A stretch of 64,000 nucleotides of DNA, from positions 62,001-126,000 of the forward strand of contig JADJLZ010000018.1 in the NCBI GenBank assembly GCA_016709875.1. The letters run 5' to 3'. The translations under genes and the position numbers were made by a program. Numbering within the stretch: the stretch's first letter is position 1; each line of letters opens with the position of its first letter. The notes below the pieces were generated by a model. It did no database searches, was not told the DNA's origin, and saw nothing but the letters and a program-made list of their open reading frames with translations. Origin of the DNA: Planctomycetota bacterium (GTDB lineage Bacteria; Planctomycetota; UBA1135; GCA-002686595). This document shows, piece after piece, positions 1 to 8,996 of this stretch.

Positions 1-1200
1 GACGGCTACCGCGCGCGCGCCGAGTTCGCGCGCGAGTTCGGTCGAGCGCTCGAGGTTGCGCGCGGCGACGAAGGCGCTGCCGCCGGCGCTCGAGACGGCC
101 TCGAGCGCGGCGCGCGCGGCGCCTCCGGAGCCGAGCACGAGCACGCGCAGTCCGCCGAGCGGGCGCTCGACCGCCATGCGGCCGAAGGCGCGCCGCAGCA
201 CCTCGCGCACGCCGACCACGTCCGTGTTGTGCGCGTGCCAGATGCCGTCCAGGCGCACGAGCGTGTTGACCGCGCGCATGCGCTCGACCGATTCGTCGCG
301 CGCGGCGCGCGTCTGGAAGGCGGGTTCCTTGTGCGGTGCGGCGACCGAGAAGCCCTCGTAGTTGGGGTAGGCGAGCAGACCCAGGAACTGCAGCAGGTCG
401 CGCACCTCGAAGGCGACGTAGACCGCGTCCGCGCCCAGGCGCCGCAGCGCCAGCGTATGCAACCGCGGCGACCAGGAGTGGCGGATCGGGTTGCCGACGA
501 CGCCGAAGACGCGCGTGTTGTCGGACAGGCCGCCGGCGGGCATCTGCACGCGCATTTCCTCGGGCGTGAATTGTCCTGGACCGGTCGGCTGCGGCGCCTG
601 CGCCTGCGGCAGCGCGGGCGGGACGCAGTAGGTCCACTCCGAGCCGTGCAGCCCGCACAGGACGCGCGTGAAGCGGCCGACCTCGCCGCTGCAGAAGCCG
701 ATGCGCGCGCCGCGCGCGTCGCGCAGCGCGGCGAGCAGGCGCATGCCGTCCTCGGCGCAGTTCGCGTGCGCGACGAGCTTCACCAGGCCGTGCTCGCCAG
801 CCATCAGGCGCAGGTCCCGCAGCAGTTGGCCGAGGTCCTCGGGCACGCGCTCGCGGTCGTGGTGCGAGATGATGCAGCGGCAGCTGAGCGGCAGACCTCC
901 GAGTTGAGAGGCCAGGCGCACGTCGACGTCGACGAAGCTCGCGCCGGCTCGCGCGGCCATCGAGAGCAGCTCGACGCGCTCGGCGTCGCTGCCCTGGAAG
1001 TCGCCGAAGGCCTCGGGCCCGTGCGCGGCGACGATCACGGGCTTGCCCAGGCGACGGATCAGCGAGCGCAGCTCGCCCTCGCGCGGCGGCGGCATGCCGT
1101 CGAGTCGCAGTTCGACGAGATCGCCCGAGGAGTTGTGCGCCTCGGCCTGGCGCGCGAGCGCGTGGAAACCGGTGGACTTGTGGGAGAGGACGATCTTCAT
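1..1200 (-). CDS. aroDE: Bifunctional 3-dehydroquinate dehydratase / shikimate dehydrogenase (AroDE fusion), C-terminus cut off by window edge
   Basis: Shikimate-pathway fusion: dehydration of 3-dehydroquinate, then NADPH reduction of 3-dehydroshikimate. The frame is open from the ATG at 1200 to base 1 (400 codons) with no stop, so the end lies outside. Residues 1-215 read as type I AroD (VELRLDG near the start, IISHHD strand). From about residue 225 it reads as AroE: GVVGNPIRHSWSP (substrate-binding start), AAPHKEPA, MRAVNTL, HNTDVVGV and the dinucleotide-binding VLGSGGAARAAL. The ATG overlaps the upstream stop as ATGA, so it is the last visible gene of the seven-gene minus-strand operon. 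AroD-AroE fusions are known in plants and chlamydiae. Seen: both halves in one frame. Inferred: both activities. Confidence 0.93.
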   Translation of the reverse strand, partial: MKIVLSHKSTGFHALARQAEAHNSSGDLVELRLDGMPPPREGELRSLIRRLGKPVIVAAHGPEAFGDFQGSDAERVELLSMAARAGASFVDVDVRLASQLGGLPLSCRCIISHHDRERVPEDLGQLLRDLRLMAGEHGLVKLVAHANCAEDGMRLLAALRDARGARIGFCSGEVGRFTRVLCGLHGSEWTYCVPPALPQAQAPQPTGPGQFTPEEMRVQMPAGGLSDNTRVFGVVGNPIRHSWSPRLHTLALRRLGADAVYVAFEVRDLLQFLGLLAYPNYEGFSVAAPHKEPAFQTRAARDESVERMRAVNTLVRLDGIWHAHNTDVVGVREVLRRAFGRMAVERPLGGLRVLVLGSGGAARAALEAVSSAGGSAFVAARNLERSTELARELGARAVAV

Positions 1201-2096
1201 CGGGTGCGGGAAGGGCTGAGGAGCGCGGCGAGCTTGCGCCGCTGCGCCGGCGTGAGCCGGTCGCTCGAGAGGTCGAGGAGCACGCGCCCGAGCGCGCGGT
1301 ACAGTTCGCGCTCGCCGCGGACGGTGAGGAGTTCGAGGTGGCCGCGCAGCACGCGCTCGTCGCCGCGCGCGAGCGGGCCGGTGAGCGAGTCGCGCGGGCT
1401 CGCGTGCGCGAGGTTCGCGGCGGTCGCGGCGAGCAGCGCGGCAAAGGCCTCGCGCGCCTCGCGCGGGCGCAGTACGGCGCGCTCGAAGTGCGCGCGCGCG
1501 AGTTCGAAGAGCGCCAGCGAGCCGTTCGAGACCAGCGTCGCGGCGAGGTGGTACTCGGCCTGCGCGCCCGCGCGCAGCGCGAGCTCGCGCCCGCCGAGCG
1601 CGCGCACGAGGCCGCGCGCGGCACGGCACGCACGCGCCTGGCCGGCGATCGCGAACCAGGCGCCCTCGAAGGAGGCCGCGCGGCCGCGGCGCGGCAGCGC
1701 CAGCAGCGGGTGCAGCGAGCCCGTGCTCCAGCCCGCCCGCGCGAGCGGCGCGAGCACGCGCTCGGACTGGAAGCCGCTCGCGTGCAGCACGCAGCGGCCC
1801 TTGCCGCTGCCCGTCTGCGCGAGCTCGGTCGCGAGGCCCTCGAGCTCGTCGTCGGGGACGCACAGGACGAGCAGCGTCGCCTGCGCGGCGGCCTGCGCGG
1901 GCTCGGCCACCGCGCGCGCGAGCCGCGAGTGCAGCCCGCGCAGCAGCGCACGGGCAGATTCAGGCCGGCGCGAAGCGAGCACCAGGCGCGAACCGCTGCG
2001 CACCAGGGCCGGGGCGAGGGCGCGCGCGAGCCCGCCCGCCCCGATCAGGGCGATGGTCGCTTGGGACGGATCCGGGTCGGTCTTGCGGCCTCTCAC
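1197..2096 (-). CDS. Rossmann-fold and DUF2520 domain protein (ProC/ketopantoate-reductase-like)
   Basis: A 299-residue putative NAD(P)-dependent oxidoreductase. The N-terminus has IALIGAGGLARALAPAL, a typical GxGxxA dinucleotide loop, followed by LASRRPES (second-strand arginine, NADP-like) and LVLCVPDDEL. The centre has GSLHPLLALP, the conserved signature of Rossmann-like/DUF2520 proteins, and the C-terminal half is the helical DUF2520 domain. The start is GTG at 2096, 11 bases after the spoVG stop; an AGGA lies upstream. Its stop overlaps the aroDE start (ATGA). In many genomes this family sits beside panC/panB; here panC is three genes upstream, so a role as a ketopantoate reductase is possible but is only inference from context. 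Confidence 0.85.
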   Translation of the reverse strand: MRGRKTDPDPSQATIALIGAGGLARALAPALVRSGSRLVLASRRPESARALLRGLHSRLARAVAEPAQAAAQATLLVLCVPDDELEGLATELAQTGSGKGRCVLHASGFQSERVLAPLARAGWSTGSLHPLLALPRRGRAASFEGAWFAIAGQARACRAARGLVRALGGRELALRAGAQAEYHLAATLVSNGSLALFELARAHFERAVLRPREAREAFAALLAATAANLAHASPRDSLTGPLARGDERVLRGHLELLTVRGERELYRALGRVLLDLSSDRLTPAQRRKLAALLSPSRTR

Positions 2097-2107
2097 GGCC
2101 GCCGATC

Positions 2108-2563
2108 CTAGCGCTCGGCGTCGGCCGAATGCTCGTCCAGATAATCGTAGTCCAGGTCGTCGAAGCTCTTGGCCACGTAGCCCTCCTGCTTGGAGCGCTC
2201 GAATTCCTCGCTGTAGGCGCGCAGGATCTGGCTCTGCACGAAGTCGCGGGCTTCCTGATTGATCGGGTGCGCGATGTCCGCGTACAGGCGCGGCCGGCCG
2301 CGCTCGTCGAGGTCCCCGCGGCCCTCGGAGAGGCGCGCCCCGCATTCGCTGCAGTAACGCGAGCGGATCGGGTTCTTGGCGGCGCACGAGGAGCAGCGGT
2401 CGCACAGCTTGCGACTGGGCATCGCCACGAACAGGCCGCGCCCGCCCTCGATGATCTTGATGTCGCGCACGACCAGCAGGTTGTCCAGCGTCACGCTGGC
2501 GAAGCCGCGCAGCTTGTCGCGCGAGTTGAAGAGCAGTTTGATGCGGATCTCGGTGATGTTCAT
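2108..2563 (-). CDS. spoVG: SpoVG-family protein with an inserted zinc-ribbon-like segment
   Basis: SpoVG proteins are small RNA/DNA-binding regulators, usually about 90-100 residues. This one has 151. Residues 1-50 match the family start (MNITEIRI, SVTLDN, VVRDIKIIEG, GLFVAMPS) and residues 94-105 resume it (YADIAHPINQEA). Between them, about residues 51-93, is an insertion with five cysteines (C54, C57, C60, C71, C74) laid out as CxxC-x10-CxxC, which looks like a treble-clef or zinc-ribbon knuckle. An acidic tail follows. The ATG at 2563 begins the conserved strand. It lies downstream of ispE, as in Bacillus, where ispE and spoVG are also close. Family call is firm; zinc binding is inferred from spacing. 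Confidence 0.9.
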   Translation of the reverse strand: MNITEIRIKLLFNSRDKLRGFASVTLDNLLVVRDIKIIEGGRGLFVAMPSRKLCDRCSSCAAKNPIRSRYCSECGARLSEGRGDLDERGRPRLYADIAHPINQEARDFVQSQILRAYSEEFERSKQEGYVAKSFDDLDYDYLDEHSADAER

Positions 2564-2619
2564 GAGGGGTGGGCGGGAAGTCGCCACCCCGAGAGTCCGC
2601 AGGCTCGCCCGCGCTTGGT

Positions 2620-3492
2620 TCAAACAACCCGCAGGATCTGGGTAGTGCCGCCGCCCGCGGCACAGGCGAGCGCGAGTCGTGGAGCGAGCCCTTGACGCGC
2701 CAGCAGCCCCTCGAGCGCCTCGAGTTCCGCGCGGGCGCTGCGCAGCTCGGCGTGCAGCGCGAAGAAGCTCGAACCGCTGCCCGAGAGCTGCCAGTGGCGA
2801 AAAGGGCCGGAATCCAGCGCTTTTCGCCAGGCGCCAAGCTCGGGGACCGCGGCCAGCGCGGCGCGCTCGAGCTGGTTCTTCGCCGCGGGATCCGCAGCGC
2901 TGAAGGCGCCGTAGACCTTGGCCGTCGGGCACGCGACCGCGGGCACGATCAGCGCGACCGCGCTCGCGGCGGGCGGCGCGGGCGCGGGCTCGACGCGCTC
3001 GCCGCGCCCGAGGCAGCGCGCGAATCCCGTTTCGGCAGCCTTCCAGAAGAAGACGCAATCCGAGCCCAGCGCCGCGAGGCCGGCCTGCGTCGCCTCGTTC
3101 CCTGGATCGAAGCCGAGCAGCTCGCAGGCCCCGATCCACGCCGCCGCGGCGTCGGAGCTGCCGCCGCCCAGGCCCGAACCGCTGGGGATTTGCTTCTCGA
3201 GCTCGATCGAGATCCCGCCCGCGCGCCCAGAGCGCCGCAGCACCTCCCCCGCCGCGCGCGCGGCGAGGTTCGAGGCGTCCGCGGGGATGTCGGCGCTCGC
3301 GAACGGACCGCGCAGCGCGATCCCGACGCCGGGCTGCGCGCGAGGGCGCAGGACGAGCCGGTCGGCGAGCTCGAGCGCGAGCATGCTCGTGTCGAGTTCG
3401 TGGAAGCCGTCGGGGCGCTTGCCGAGCACCGCGAGGCTGAGGTTGACCTTCGCCCGCGCGCGCAGCTCGACCCGCGTGCGGCCCGCGCTCAC
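2620..3492 (-). CDS. ispE: 4-diphosphocytidyl-2-C-methyl-D-erythritol kinase
   Basis: GHMP kinase of the MEP isoprenoid pathway; phosphorylates CDP-methylerythritol. 290 residues, normal for the family. The N-terminus has RAKVNLSLAVLGKRPDGFHEL, the substrate-binding start of IspE. The ATP loop is PSGSGLGGGSSDAAA, followed by GSDCVFFW and the C-terminal GSGSSFFAL glycine motif. GTG start at 3492 overlaps the panC stop (GTGA), which fixes it in preference to upstream in-frame starts that lack homology. The last residues (AGGGTTQILRVV) fit the family end. Part of the pssA-folK-panC-ispE run with four-base overlaps, so translational coupling is likely. Confidence 0.95.
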   Translation of the reverse strand: MSAGRTRVELRARAKVNLSLAVLGKRPDGFHELDTSMLALELADRLVLRPRAQPGVGIALRGPFASADIPADASNLAARAAGEVLRRSGRAGGISIELEKQIPSGSGLGGGSSDAAAAWIGACELLGFDPGNEATQAGLAALGSDCVFFWKAAETGFARCLGRGERVEPAPAPPAASAVALIVPAVACPTAKVYGAFSAADPAAKNQLERAALAAVPELGAWRKALDSGPFRHWQLSGSGSSFFALHAELRSARAELEALEGLLARQGLAPRLALACAAGGGTTQILRVV

Positions 3493-4370
3493 AGCGCGCC
3501 GTCCTGCGTGTGCAGCGCGCGGTTGTCGATCAGGCGCACCGCACCCAGGCGCAGCGCGACCAGCGCCACCGCGCGCTCGAGCTCGCCCTGCGGCTCCTCG
3601 CCGGTCCAGCACTCGGGGTCGCGCACGGTCGCGTAGTCGAGCGCGAAGCCCGCGAGCGAATCGCGCAGCACGCGCGCGAGTTCGCTCGCACGGCGCTCAC
3701 CCGCCGCGAAGCGCGCGCGCGCGGCCTCCAGCGCGCGCGGGATGGCGACCGCGCGCGCGCGCTCCTCCGCGGAGAGGAACACGTTGCGCGAGGAGAGCGC
3801 CAGGCCGTCGCGCTCGCGCGTGGTCGGGCAGACGACGATCGGCGGCGCGCCCAGGCGGCGCGCGAGCTCGCGCACGACCAGCGTCTGCTGGAAATCCTTC
3901 TGGCCGAAGTAGGCGCGCGCGGGCCGCACCGTCTCGAAGAGCCGGCGCACGATCGTCGCGACGCCCGCGAAGTGGCCCGGCCGCAGCGCGCCCTCGAGGC
4001 CCTGCGCCGGCGCACCGGGGTCCTCGAGGAACGCGGGATCGAAGCTGCCGTCCGCGCGCAATTCACGCGAGAAAAAGCCCGCCAGCGTGCCGGTGAACGC
4101 CATCTGCGCGCCGGCCGCATCGAGAGCGCCCGCGTCGGCCTCGAAATCGCGCGGGTAGCGCTCGAAGTCGCTCTTCTCGTCGAACTGCAGCGGGTTGACG
4201 AAGATGCTGACGCAGACCACGTCGTTCTCTGCGCGCGCGCGGCGCACGAGCGCGAGGTGGCCTTCGTGCAGCGCACCCATCGTGGGCACGAAGCCCAGCG
4301 TGCGCCCCTGCGCGCGCTGTTCGGCGCACCAGCGCGCGGCAGCCTGCGGCTCGCCGAAGCGCTGGATCAA
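3489..4370 (-). CDS. panC: Pantothenate synthetase (pantoate-beta-alanine ligase)
   Basis: Condenses pantoate with beta-alanine using ATP for coenzyme A synthesis. 293 residues, full length. Motifs: FVPTMGALHEGHLALV with the HxGH nucleotide-binding signature, IFVNPLQF, GRPGHF-like RPGHFAGVATIV, YFGQKDFQQ and LALSSRNVFLS (the KMSKS-like loop region). The start is TTG at 4370, overlapping the folK stop as TTGA; no ATG or GTG is available before the conserved PTMGALHEGH strand, so the rare start is well supported. The preceding residues (MIQRFGEPQAAARWC) fit the normal N-terminus. Confidence 0.95.
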   Translation of the reverse strand: MIQRFGEPQAAARWCAEQRAQGRTLGFVPTMGALHEGHLALVRRARAENDVVCVSIFVNPLQFDEKSDFERYPRDFEADAGALDAAGAQMAFTGTLAGFFSRELRADGSFDPAFLEDPGAPAQGLEGALRPGHFAGVATIVRRLFETVRPARAYFGQKDFQQTLVVRELARRLGAPPIVVCPTTRERDGLALSSRNVFLSAEERARAVAIPRALEAARARFAAGERRASELARVLRDSLAGFALDYATVRDPECWTGEEPQGELERAVALVALRLGAVRLIDNRALHTQDGAL

Positions 4371-4882
4371 GCGCCGGTCCTCGCGCGCGCCTTCGCGGAC
4401 GCCGCGCGCAGCTCGCGCACGCGCTCGGCGACGCTCAGGCCGCAGCCGGGCAGGATTTCCTGCGGCGCGATCTCGGCCAGCGGTTCGAGCACGAACAGGC
4501 GTTCTTCCGCGCGCGGATGCGGCAATTCGAGCCCGCTCTCGCGCAGGCGCGCTTCGCCGTGGAAGACAAGGTCCAAGTCCAGGCGCCGCGGCCCATGGTG
4601 CAGCTCGTGCGCGCGGTCGCGGCCCGCTGCGCGCTCGATGCGCTGCAGCTCCACGAGCAGCGCGCGCGGAGAGAGTGCGGTCGCCAGGCGCACGACGCCG
4701 TTCAGGAAGCGCGGCTGGCCCAAGGGTCCGCCGACCGGCTCGGTCTCGTGCCAGCCCGAGCGTGCGATCACACGCGTCCAGGGCAGCGCCGCGAGCTCCG
4801 CCAGCGCGGAATCGAGCAGCTGCGCGCGTTCGCCCAGGTTCGAGCCCAGCGCGACGGTCGCCTGCACCTCGCCCGGCATCAT
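4367..4882 (-). CDS. folK: 2-amino-4-hydroxy-6-hydroxymethyldihydropteridine pyrophosphokinase (HPPK)
   Basis: Transfers pyrophosphate from ATP to 6-hydroxymethyl-dihydropterin in folate synthesis. 171 residues. Motifs: VALGSNLGER at the N-terminus, ETEPVGGPLGQPRFLNGV in the pterin/ATP loop, GPRRLDLDLVFHG (the metal-binding DxD signature RxxDLDxL) and LPHPRAEERLFVLEPLAEIAP, all in family order. Two adjacent ATGs (4882 and 4879) are possible; the first overlaps the pssA stop as ATGA and is preferred because every other junction in this operon overlaps the same way. Cytosolic enzyme. Confidence 0.95.
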   Translation of the reverse strand: MMPGEVQATVALGSNLGERAQLLDSALAELAALPWTRVIARSGWHETEPVGGPLGQPRFLNGVVRLATALSPRALLVELQRIERAAGRDRAHELHHGPRRLDLDLVFHGEARLRESGLELPHPRAEERLFVLEPLAEIAPQEILPGCGLSVAERVRELRAASAKARARTGA

Positions 4883-5739
4883 GCGCCCGCCTCCGCCTCC
4901 GTCTGGGGCCGCTTGCGCAGCGACAGGAGCAGCCCCGCGATCACGTACACGTTGAACACGAGGAACATCGCCAGCACCGGCGCGGTGTAGAGGCAGAAAG
5001 CCGCCACCACCAGCACCACCAGCGTGACGAACTGCCCGCGCCCGGCGAGGAACGAGGTCATGTGAACGTAGCGCACGCGGCTCACCATCAGGAAGCCCAG
5101 CCCCGGCAGGCACAGCGCGAGGAAGGGCAGGAACCAGACCAGCCCGTGGCTGTGCGAGAGGTCGGGGAAGGAGGAGAGCACCATGCCCAGCGGCGTGCGC
5201 GAGCCCTCGCTGTTCTCGATCCCCGGATCGCGCAGCACGAGGTACATCAGCATCGACGAGCACAGCGCCCCCGCCGCGCCCGGCGAAGGCAGCCCCTTGA
5301 AGAACTGGTGCGCCGACTCGTCGGGCTCCGTCTCCAGGTTGAAGCGCGCCAGGCGCAGGATCGCCATGATGCTGAACACCGCCGCCGCGACGAAGTGCAG
5401 CCGCGGGTGCACCGTGTAGCCAAAGGCCGGCCCCTCGTGCTCGATCAGGATCTTGGCCAGCACCGCCGGCGCGATCCCGAAGGAGAGCATGTCGCTGAAC
5501 GAGTCCAACTGCGCGCCGAAGGCCGACGAGCCGCCGACCATGCGCGCGACCTTGCCGTCGAAAGCGTCGAAGAGCATGCCGACGAAGATCAGCCAGCAGG
5601 CGCTCTCCATCTTGCTGTAGAAGACGCCCGGGTCGGTCTGCGCGAACGCGAGGGCGTCGATGCCCTTGGCGATCGCCAGGAGACCGCAGAAGGAGTTCCC
5701 CAGCGTGATGAGGTTCGGGAGGAGGTGGATCTTGCGCAC
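4879..5739 (-). CDS. pssA: CDP-diacylglycerol-serine O-phosphatidyltransferase
   Basis: Integral membrane enzyme that makes phosphatidylserine, the precursor of phosphatidylethanolamine. 286 residues with several hydrophobic segments. The CDP-alcohol phosphatidyltransferase signature D-x2-DG-x2-AR-x8-G-x3-D-x3-D is complete: DAFDGKVAR, then GAQLDSFSD. The N-terminus LLPNLITLGNSFCG is typical of PssA. Start is GTG at 5739, with no clear Shine-Dalgarno. It is the first gene of the minus-strand operon running to the window edge, so the operon promoter should lie in 5740-6000, shared with the divergent plus-strand gene at 6005. Confidence 0.93.
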   Translation of the reverse strand: MRKIHLLPNLITLGNSFCGLLAIAKGIDALAFAQTDPGVFYSKMESACWLIFVGMLFDAFDGKVARMVGGSSAFGAQLDSFSDMLSFGIAPAVLAKILIEHEGPAFGYTVHPRLHFVAAAVFSIMAILRLARFNLETEPDESAHQFFKGLPSPGAAGALCSSMLMYLVLRDPGIENSEGSRTPLGMVLSSFPDLSHSHGLVWFLPFLALCLPGLGFLMVSRVRYVHMTSFLAGRGQFVTLVVLVVAAFCLYTAPVLAMFLVFNVYVIAGLLLSLRKRPQTEAEAGA

Positions 5740-6004
5740 GGGGAAAGGGTGGGGAGGCTCGGGGAGGGCCGTCCGGTGCGAGTAGGCTAGCGATTGTGGG
5801 CGCGGGGCGCCTGTGGCGACGCAGGCCCGAGGCTCGGGGCTGCCCCGCAGTGCTTTCGGAGGTGGCGTTTTCCCCCCTTGCGGCGCTCTGGGATCGAGAT
5901 ACGCTGCAGGAGTCCAACCTGCGTGGACGGGATCCCCGACCCGACTGGCCGCGACGGCCCTTCCCCGAGTCGCCCGAACATGCGCGCTGGCAGAGGAGCT
6001 TCCG

Positions 6005-8996
6005 ATGCTCGTTTCGCTCGCATTCGCCGTGGTCCCCTGCGCCCTGCGCCCTGCGCCCTGCGCCCTGCGCGCTGCCTCAGCAGACCATCATTCAGACGCT
6101 GGTTTCCTCGTACACGCCGGGAGATCAGCTCTCGCTCGAAGTAGCCGACGCGACCAACCCTAACGTCCGGCGCGGATTTCTCGCGGAAGGCGCCACGATC
6201 GTCGTGCTCAACCTGGATGTCACCCCGCCGGCGGTGATCGCCAAGCACCCGATGCCGAACTGCCAGCCCCTGGCGATGCACTACTACCAGGATCAGTCCG
6301 GGGCACGCTGGCTGTTCATTGCCGGTGGCGCGCTTGGCGTCTACCGCATCAGCCTGTGTCCGTCCCTGTTCCTCCAACAGCCATCCGAGTGCATCGCTGG
6401 GTACGGCGATCTACTCGTGCAGGATGCCATCCCCACAGGATCCTTCGAGCGCAAGCGCTGCGTCGACGTCGACGTGCTCGACACGCAATGGGGCCCTGTG
6501 CTGTTCGCCCTCTTCGCAGCGAGCAGCGACCCGGCCCAATCTTCTGTAGGTCCGACTGAAGTGCGCGCGTACACGACTCCAACATCAGCGCCCGTGCCGA
6601 TTCCGCCGTTCCAATTCGGCAGCGCAACGGCTCCCGTGGAGGTGGGCACGTGCTTGGCTGTGGACCCGGCGGACAGCACCGCGATCTACGTCGGACTTGG
6701 AAAGGGCGGGATCCGTCGCATCAACCTGACGGGAATGCCCGCAGCGCCGAACCTCAACCAGCAGACGCCCATCACTTGGAACTGCTCCTGCCCAACCACG
6801 GGATCCGTCTGCCCCCAGCACGTGCGCGACATCGACATCGTGCGCGTACCCACGACCCCGCCGCAGTCGGTCCTCTATGCAGCCCTTAATTACAACGAAT
6901 TGCTGGAGATCAGCGATCTCGGGGGGACGCCGTCGTGCACGCGAAGGTTGTTGTCGAACCCTGGACCACCGGTCCGCTCACCCGGTTACGCCGAAAAGGT
7001 CGCAGCCATCGTCAATGGTACAAGCACCCTGGTGGCCGTAACGGCGCAGACGAAGCCGTCTAAGGAGGAAACTGGAGCGGCCCCCTACCATGTAAACGGA
7101 TTCTGGTCCGATATCTGCCAACAGATTGGCGCTCCGGACCCAGATGATCCCGGCCTCGTGAATGAACACGCCCAGGTCCAATTCTTCGGGCACGCGTTTC
7201 CTTCGGGGCAGTTAACGTTTGAGTCTGTGATTGACTACACGAACCCGGTCAATCATGGAGGGCCTCCAGGAACGGAGTCCGCCGTGCTTCTCCCGGGTCC
7301 GGGGGTCTATCCGAACCGACTTTTCATGTGCTCGACACTGGTGGGCACCGAGATTTACGATGTAGATCCTGTGACAGGGGCCTGGGCCAGCCTCGGAACG
7401 CCCGTTGTAGGCGACACCCTCGGAGGACAGGAGGGCTGCATTTCGTTACGAAATTCGGGCGTGGTCGAATTCGTATCTGAAGCCGTCGGCCCCGGCACGC
7501 CATCTCCTCAAATGGTGTACATCGACCCCAATCCACCCTATTCCATCGCCGGAGTGTTGCAGACGGACCACTCCCCCTGCGCGAATCCTCCGCCCTTCCT
7601 GCCGAATCCTCCTGCGTGCGCCAGTCAGGCGCGTGATCCAGGTTTGTACGCATCGAGCCTTTTCGAAGAGGCGCATTGGGTTGACGGAAGCGGTTCCAAT
7701 CCGCCGCATGAGTACTTTGTGGCGGGTCGAAGAGTCCTCGAGAGATTCTCGCCCACGACGGGGTGCTCAGCGGAAACAGACTGCTCAACAAGCCTCAGCT
7801 TTTGCGACGCCAACGGCGATCCGCGCTGGTGGATGCGCAAGCGGGACTACAACCCCACAGGACCCTCGGTGTTTCGAACTGGTTGGAGAGTGATCAGCAT
7901 GGACATCCCAACAACTGGGATGCCAGCGAGCGGGCCGTCCATGTCTCCGCGTTGGTGGGAGATTGACCTGCCGGACGCCCCTGGCGAGCAGGCAACTCCC
8001 GGAGATGACCACGTCTCATCCATCACCGATACACGAATGACGAGCAATGCCCCCAACGTCATTTATCTGACTCGATCAGGGACATCCAACGGGGTCAAGG
8101 TTGTCAAGACGAGTGACGTTGTCTATAAGGCTGAGCATTCGTGTGGAGGAAGCTCACCCGGGATAGGAGAGTTTCTGTCGTTCAGCACAGCTGACTATCG
8201 CACAGTCTTGACGCACTTGGAACTTCAAGCTGGGGCTTGCTCTCCAGTTGCTCAATGCAGCGGGGTCTTTGTTGACAAACCGCATCAACTAGTAAACAAT
8301 CGATGCGCAATCTACCGCACCGCCAACATGAGCGGAGGGGCAATGTATGTGCTAGCGATCGCATCAGGATTCCCCGCATCGTTCGATGATGGGGGCACAC
8401 TTCAAGTTCCGGGGTGCCCATGGGTTGGTCACGCGGGACAGCCCATGCTCGTTTTGGTAGATGTCACCAACACGGGAACCCTTACCGGAGCAAACAAATT
8501 TGGGCAGCCAATCGTGCTTCGGGTAGCGCTCGGAAGCGTGGCTTCTCCCCCACAGCCGCTTGGGCACGCAATTGCTGTCTGCACGAAGACCATTGGCGCC
8601 TCCACCTTTGCCTTCGTAGGAGACTTGCTTGGCACAGTCTGGGTGTTTGACGTTACCGGATCAAAGTTGCTCCCAGCGCCGACCGGAAACTACTTGCCTG
8701 GAACACCATTCCTTCGGCCTATTTCGAAGGTTGACCTGCCAAAAGATCCGGTAGATGGCTTCAGGGCTAATTGCATTGATATCATAGTCGTAAATGACTT
8801 TCTGTACTGCGCACTGGGCAGAAACGGAATTGGCGTTATCAATATTTCACTCCCAATCTCTCCCGCGCTCGTCGACGTGATTGACACCCCCGGACTTGCA
8901 CTCGGGATTTCTACCCGCTCAGTTTCTACCAGCCACGGCTTGGAAACTCAACTAGTTGTTGGCGACTCACGATGCGGCATTCGGGTATACCAATGA
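6005..8996 (+). CDS. Secreted beta-propeller (LVIVD-like) protein; start and body separated by a frame break in a heptamer repeat
   Basis: About 995 residues if the frame is restored. An ATG at 6005 follows AGAGGAG (5992-5998), a good ribosome site, and opens a hydrophobic signal-like N-terminus (MLVSLAFAVV). Five tandem CCCTGCG units (6035-6069) follow. After them the long open frame (body from PQQTIIQTLVSSY to the stop at 8996) is in a different phase from the ATG. The body has propeller strands such as ATIVVLNLDVTPPAVI, WLFIAGGALGVYRISL and, at the end, IGVINISLPISPALVDVI, resembling LVIVD repeats; rich in Cys, Pro and Gly. Base use is AT-richer than neighbours (30/60 and 26/60 GC in 8701-8820). 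Function unknown. The stop overlaps the next start (ATGA). Confidence 0.6.
6035..6069 (+). repeat. Five perfect tandem copies of the heptanucleotide CCCTGCG
   Basis: Units at 6035-6041, 6042-6048, 6049-6055, 6056-6062 and 6063-6069, then a degenerate sixth (CGCTGCC). The tract lies 30 bases inside the gene that starts at 6005. Seven is not a multiple of three, so each unit gained or lost changes the reading frame. Four copies (or seven) would join the ATG at 6005 to the long frame ending at 8996; the five present do not. Confidence 0.95.

Noticed and set aside
5796..6004. GTG start at 5796 in the long frame ending at 8996
   Set aside because: The 70 residues it adds have no signal peptide and no domain, while ATG 6005 has a ribosome site and a hydrophobic leader.
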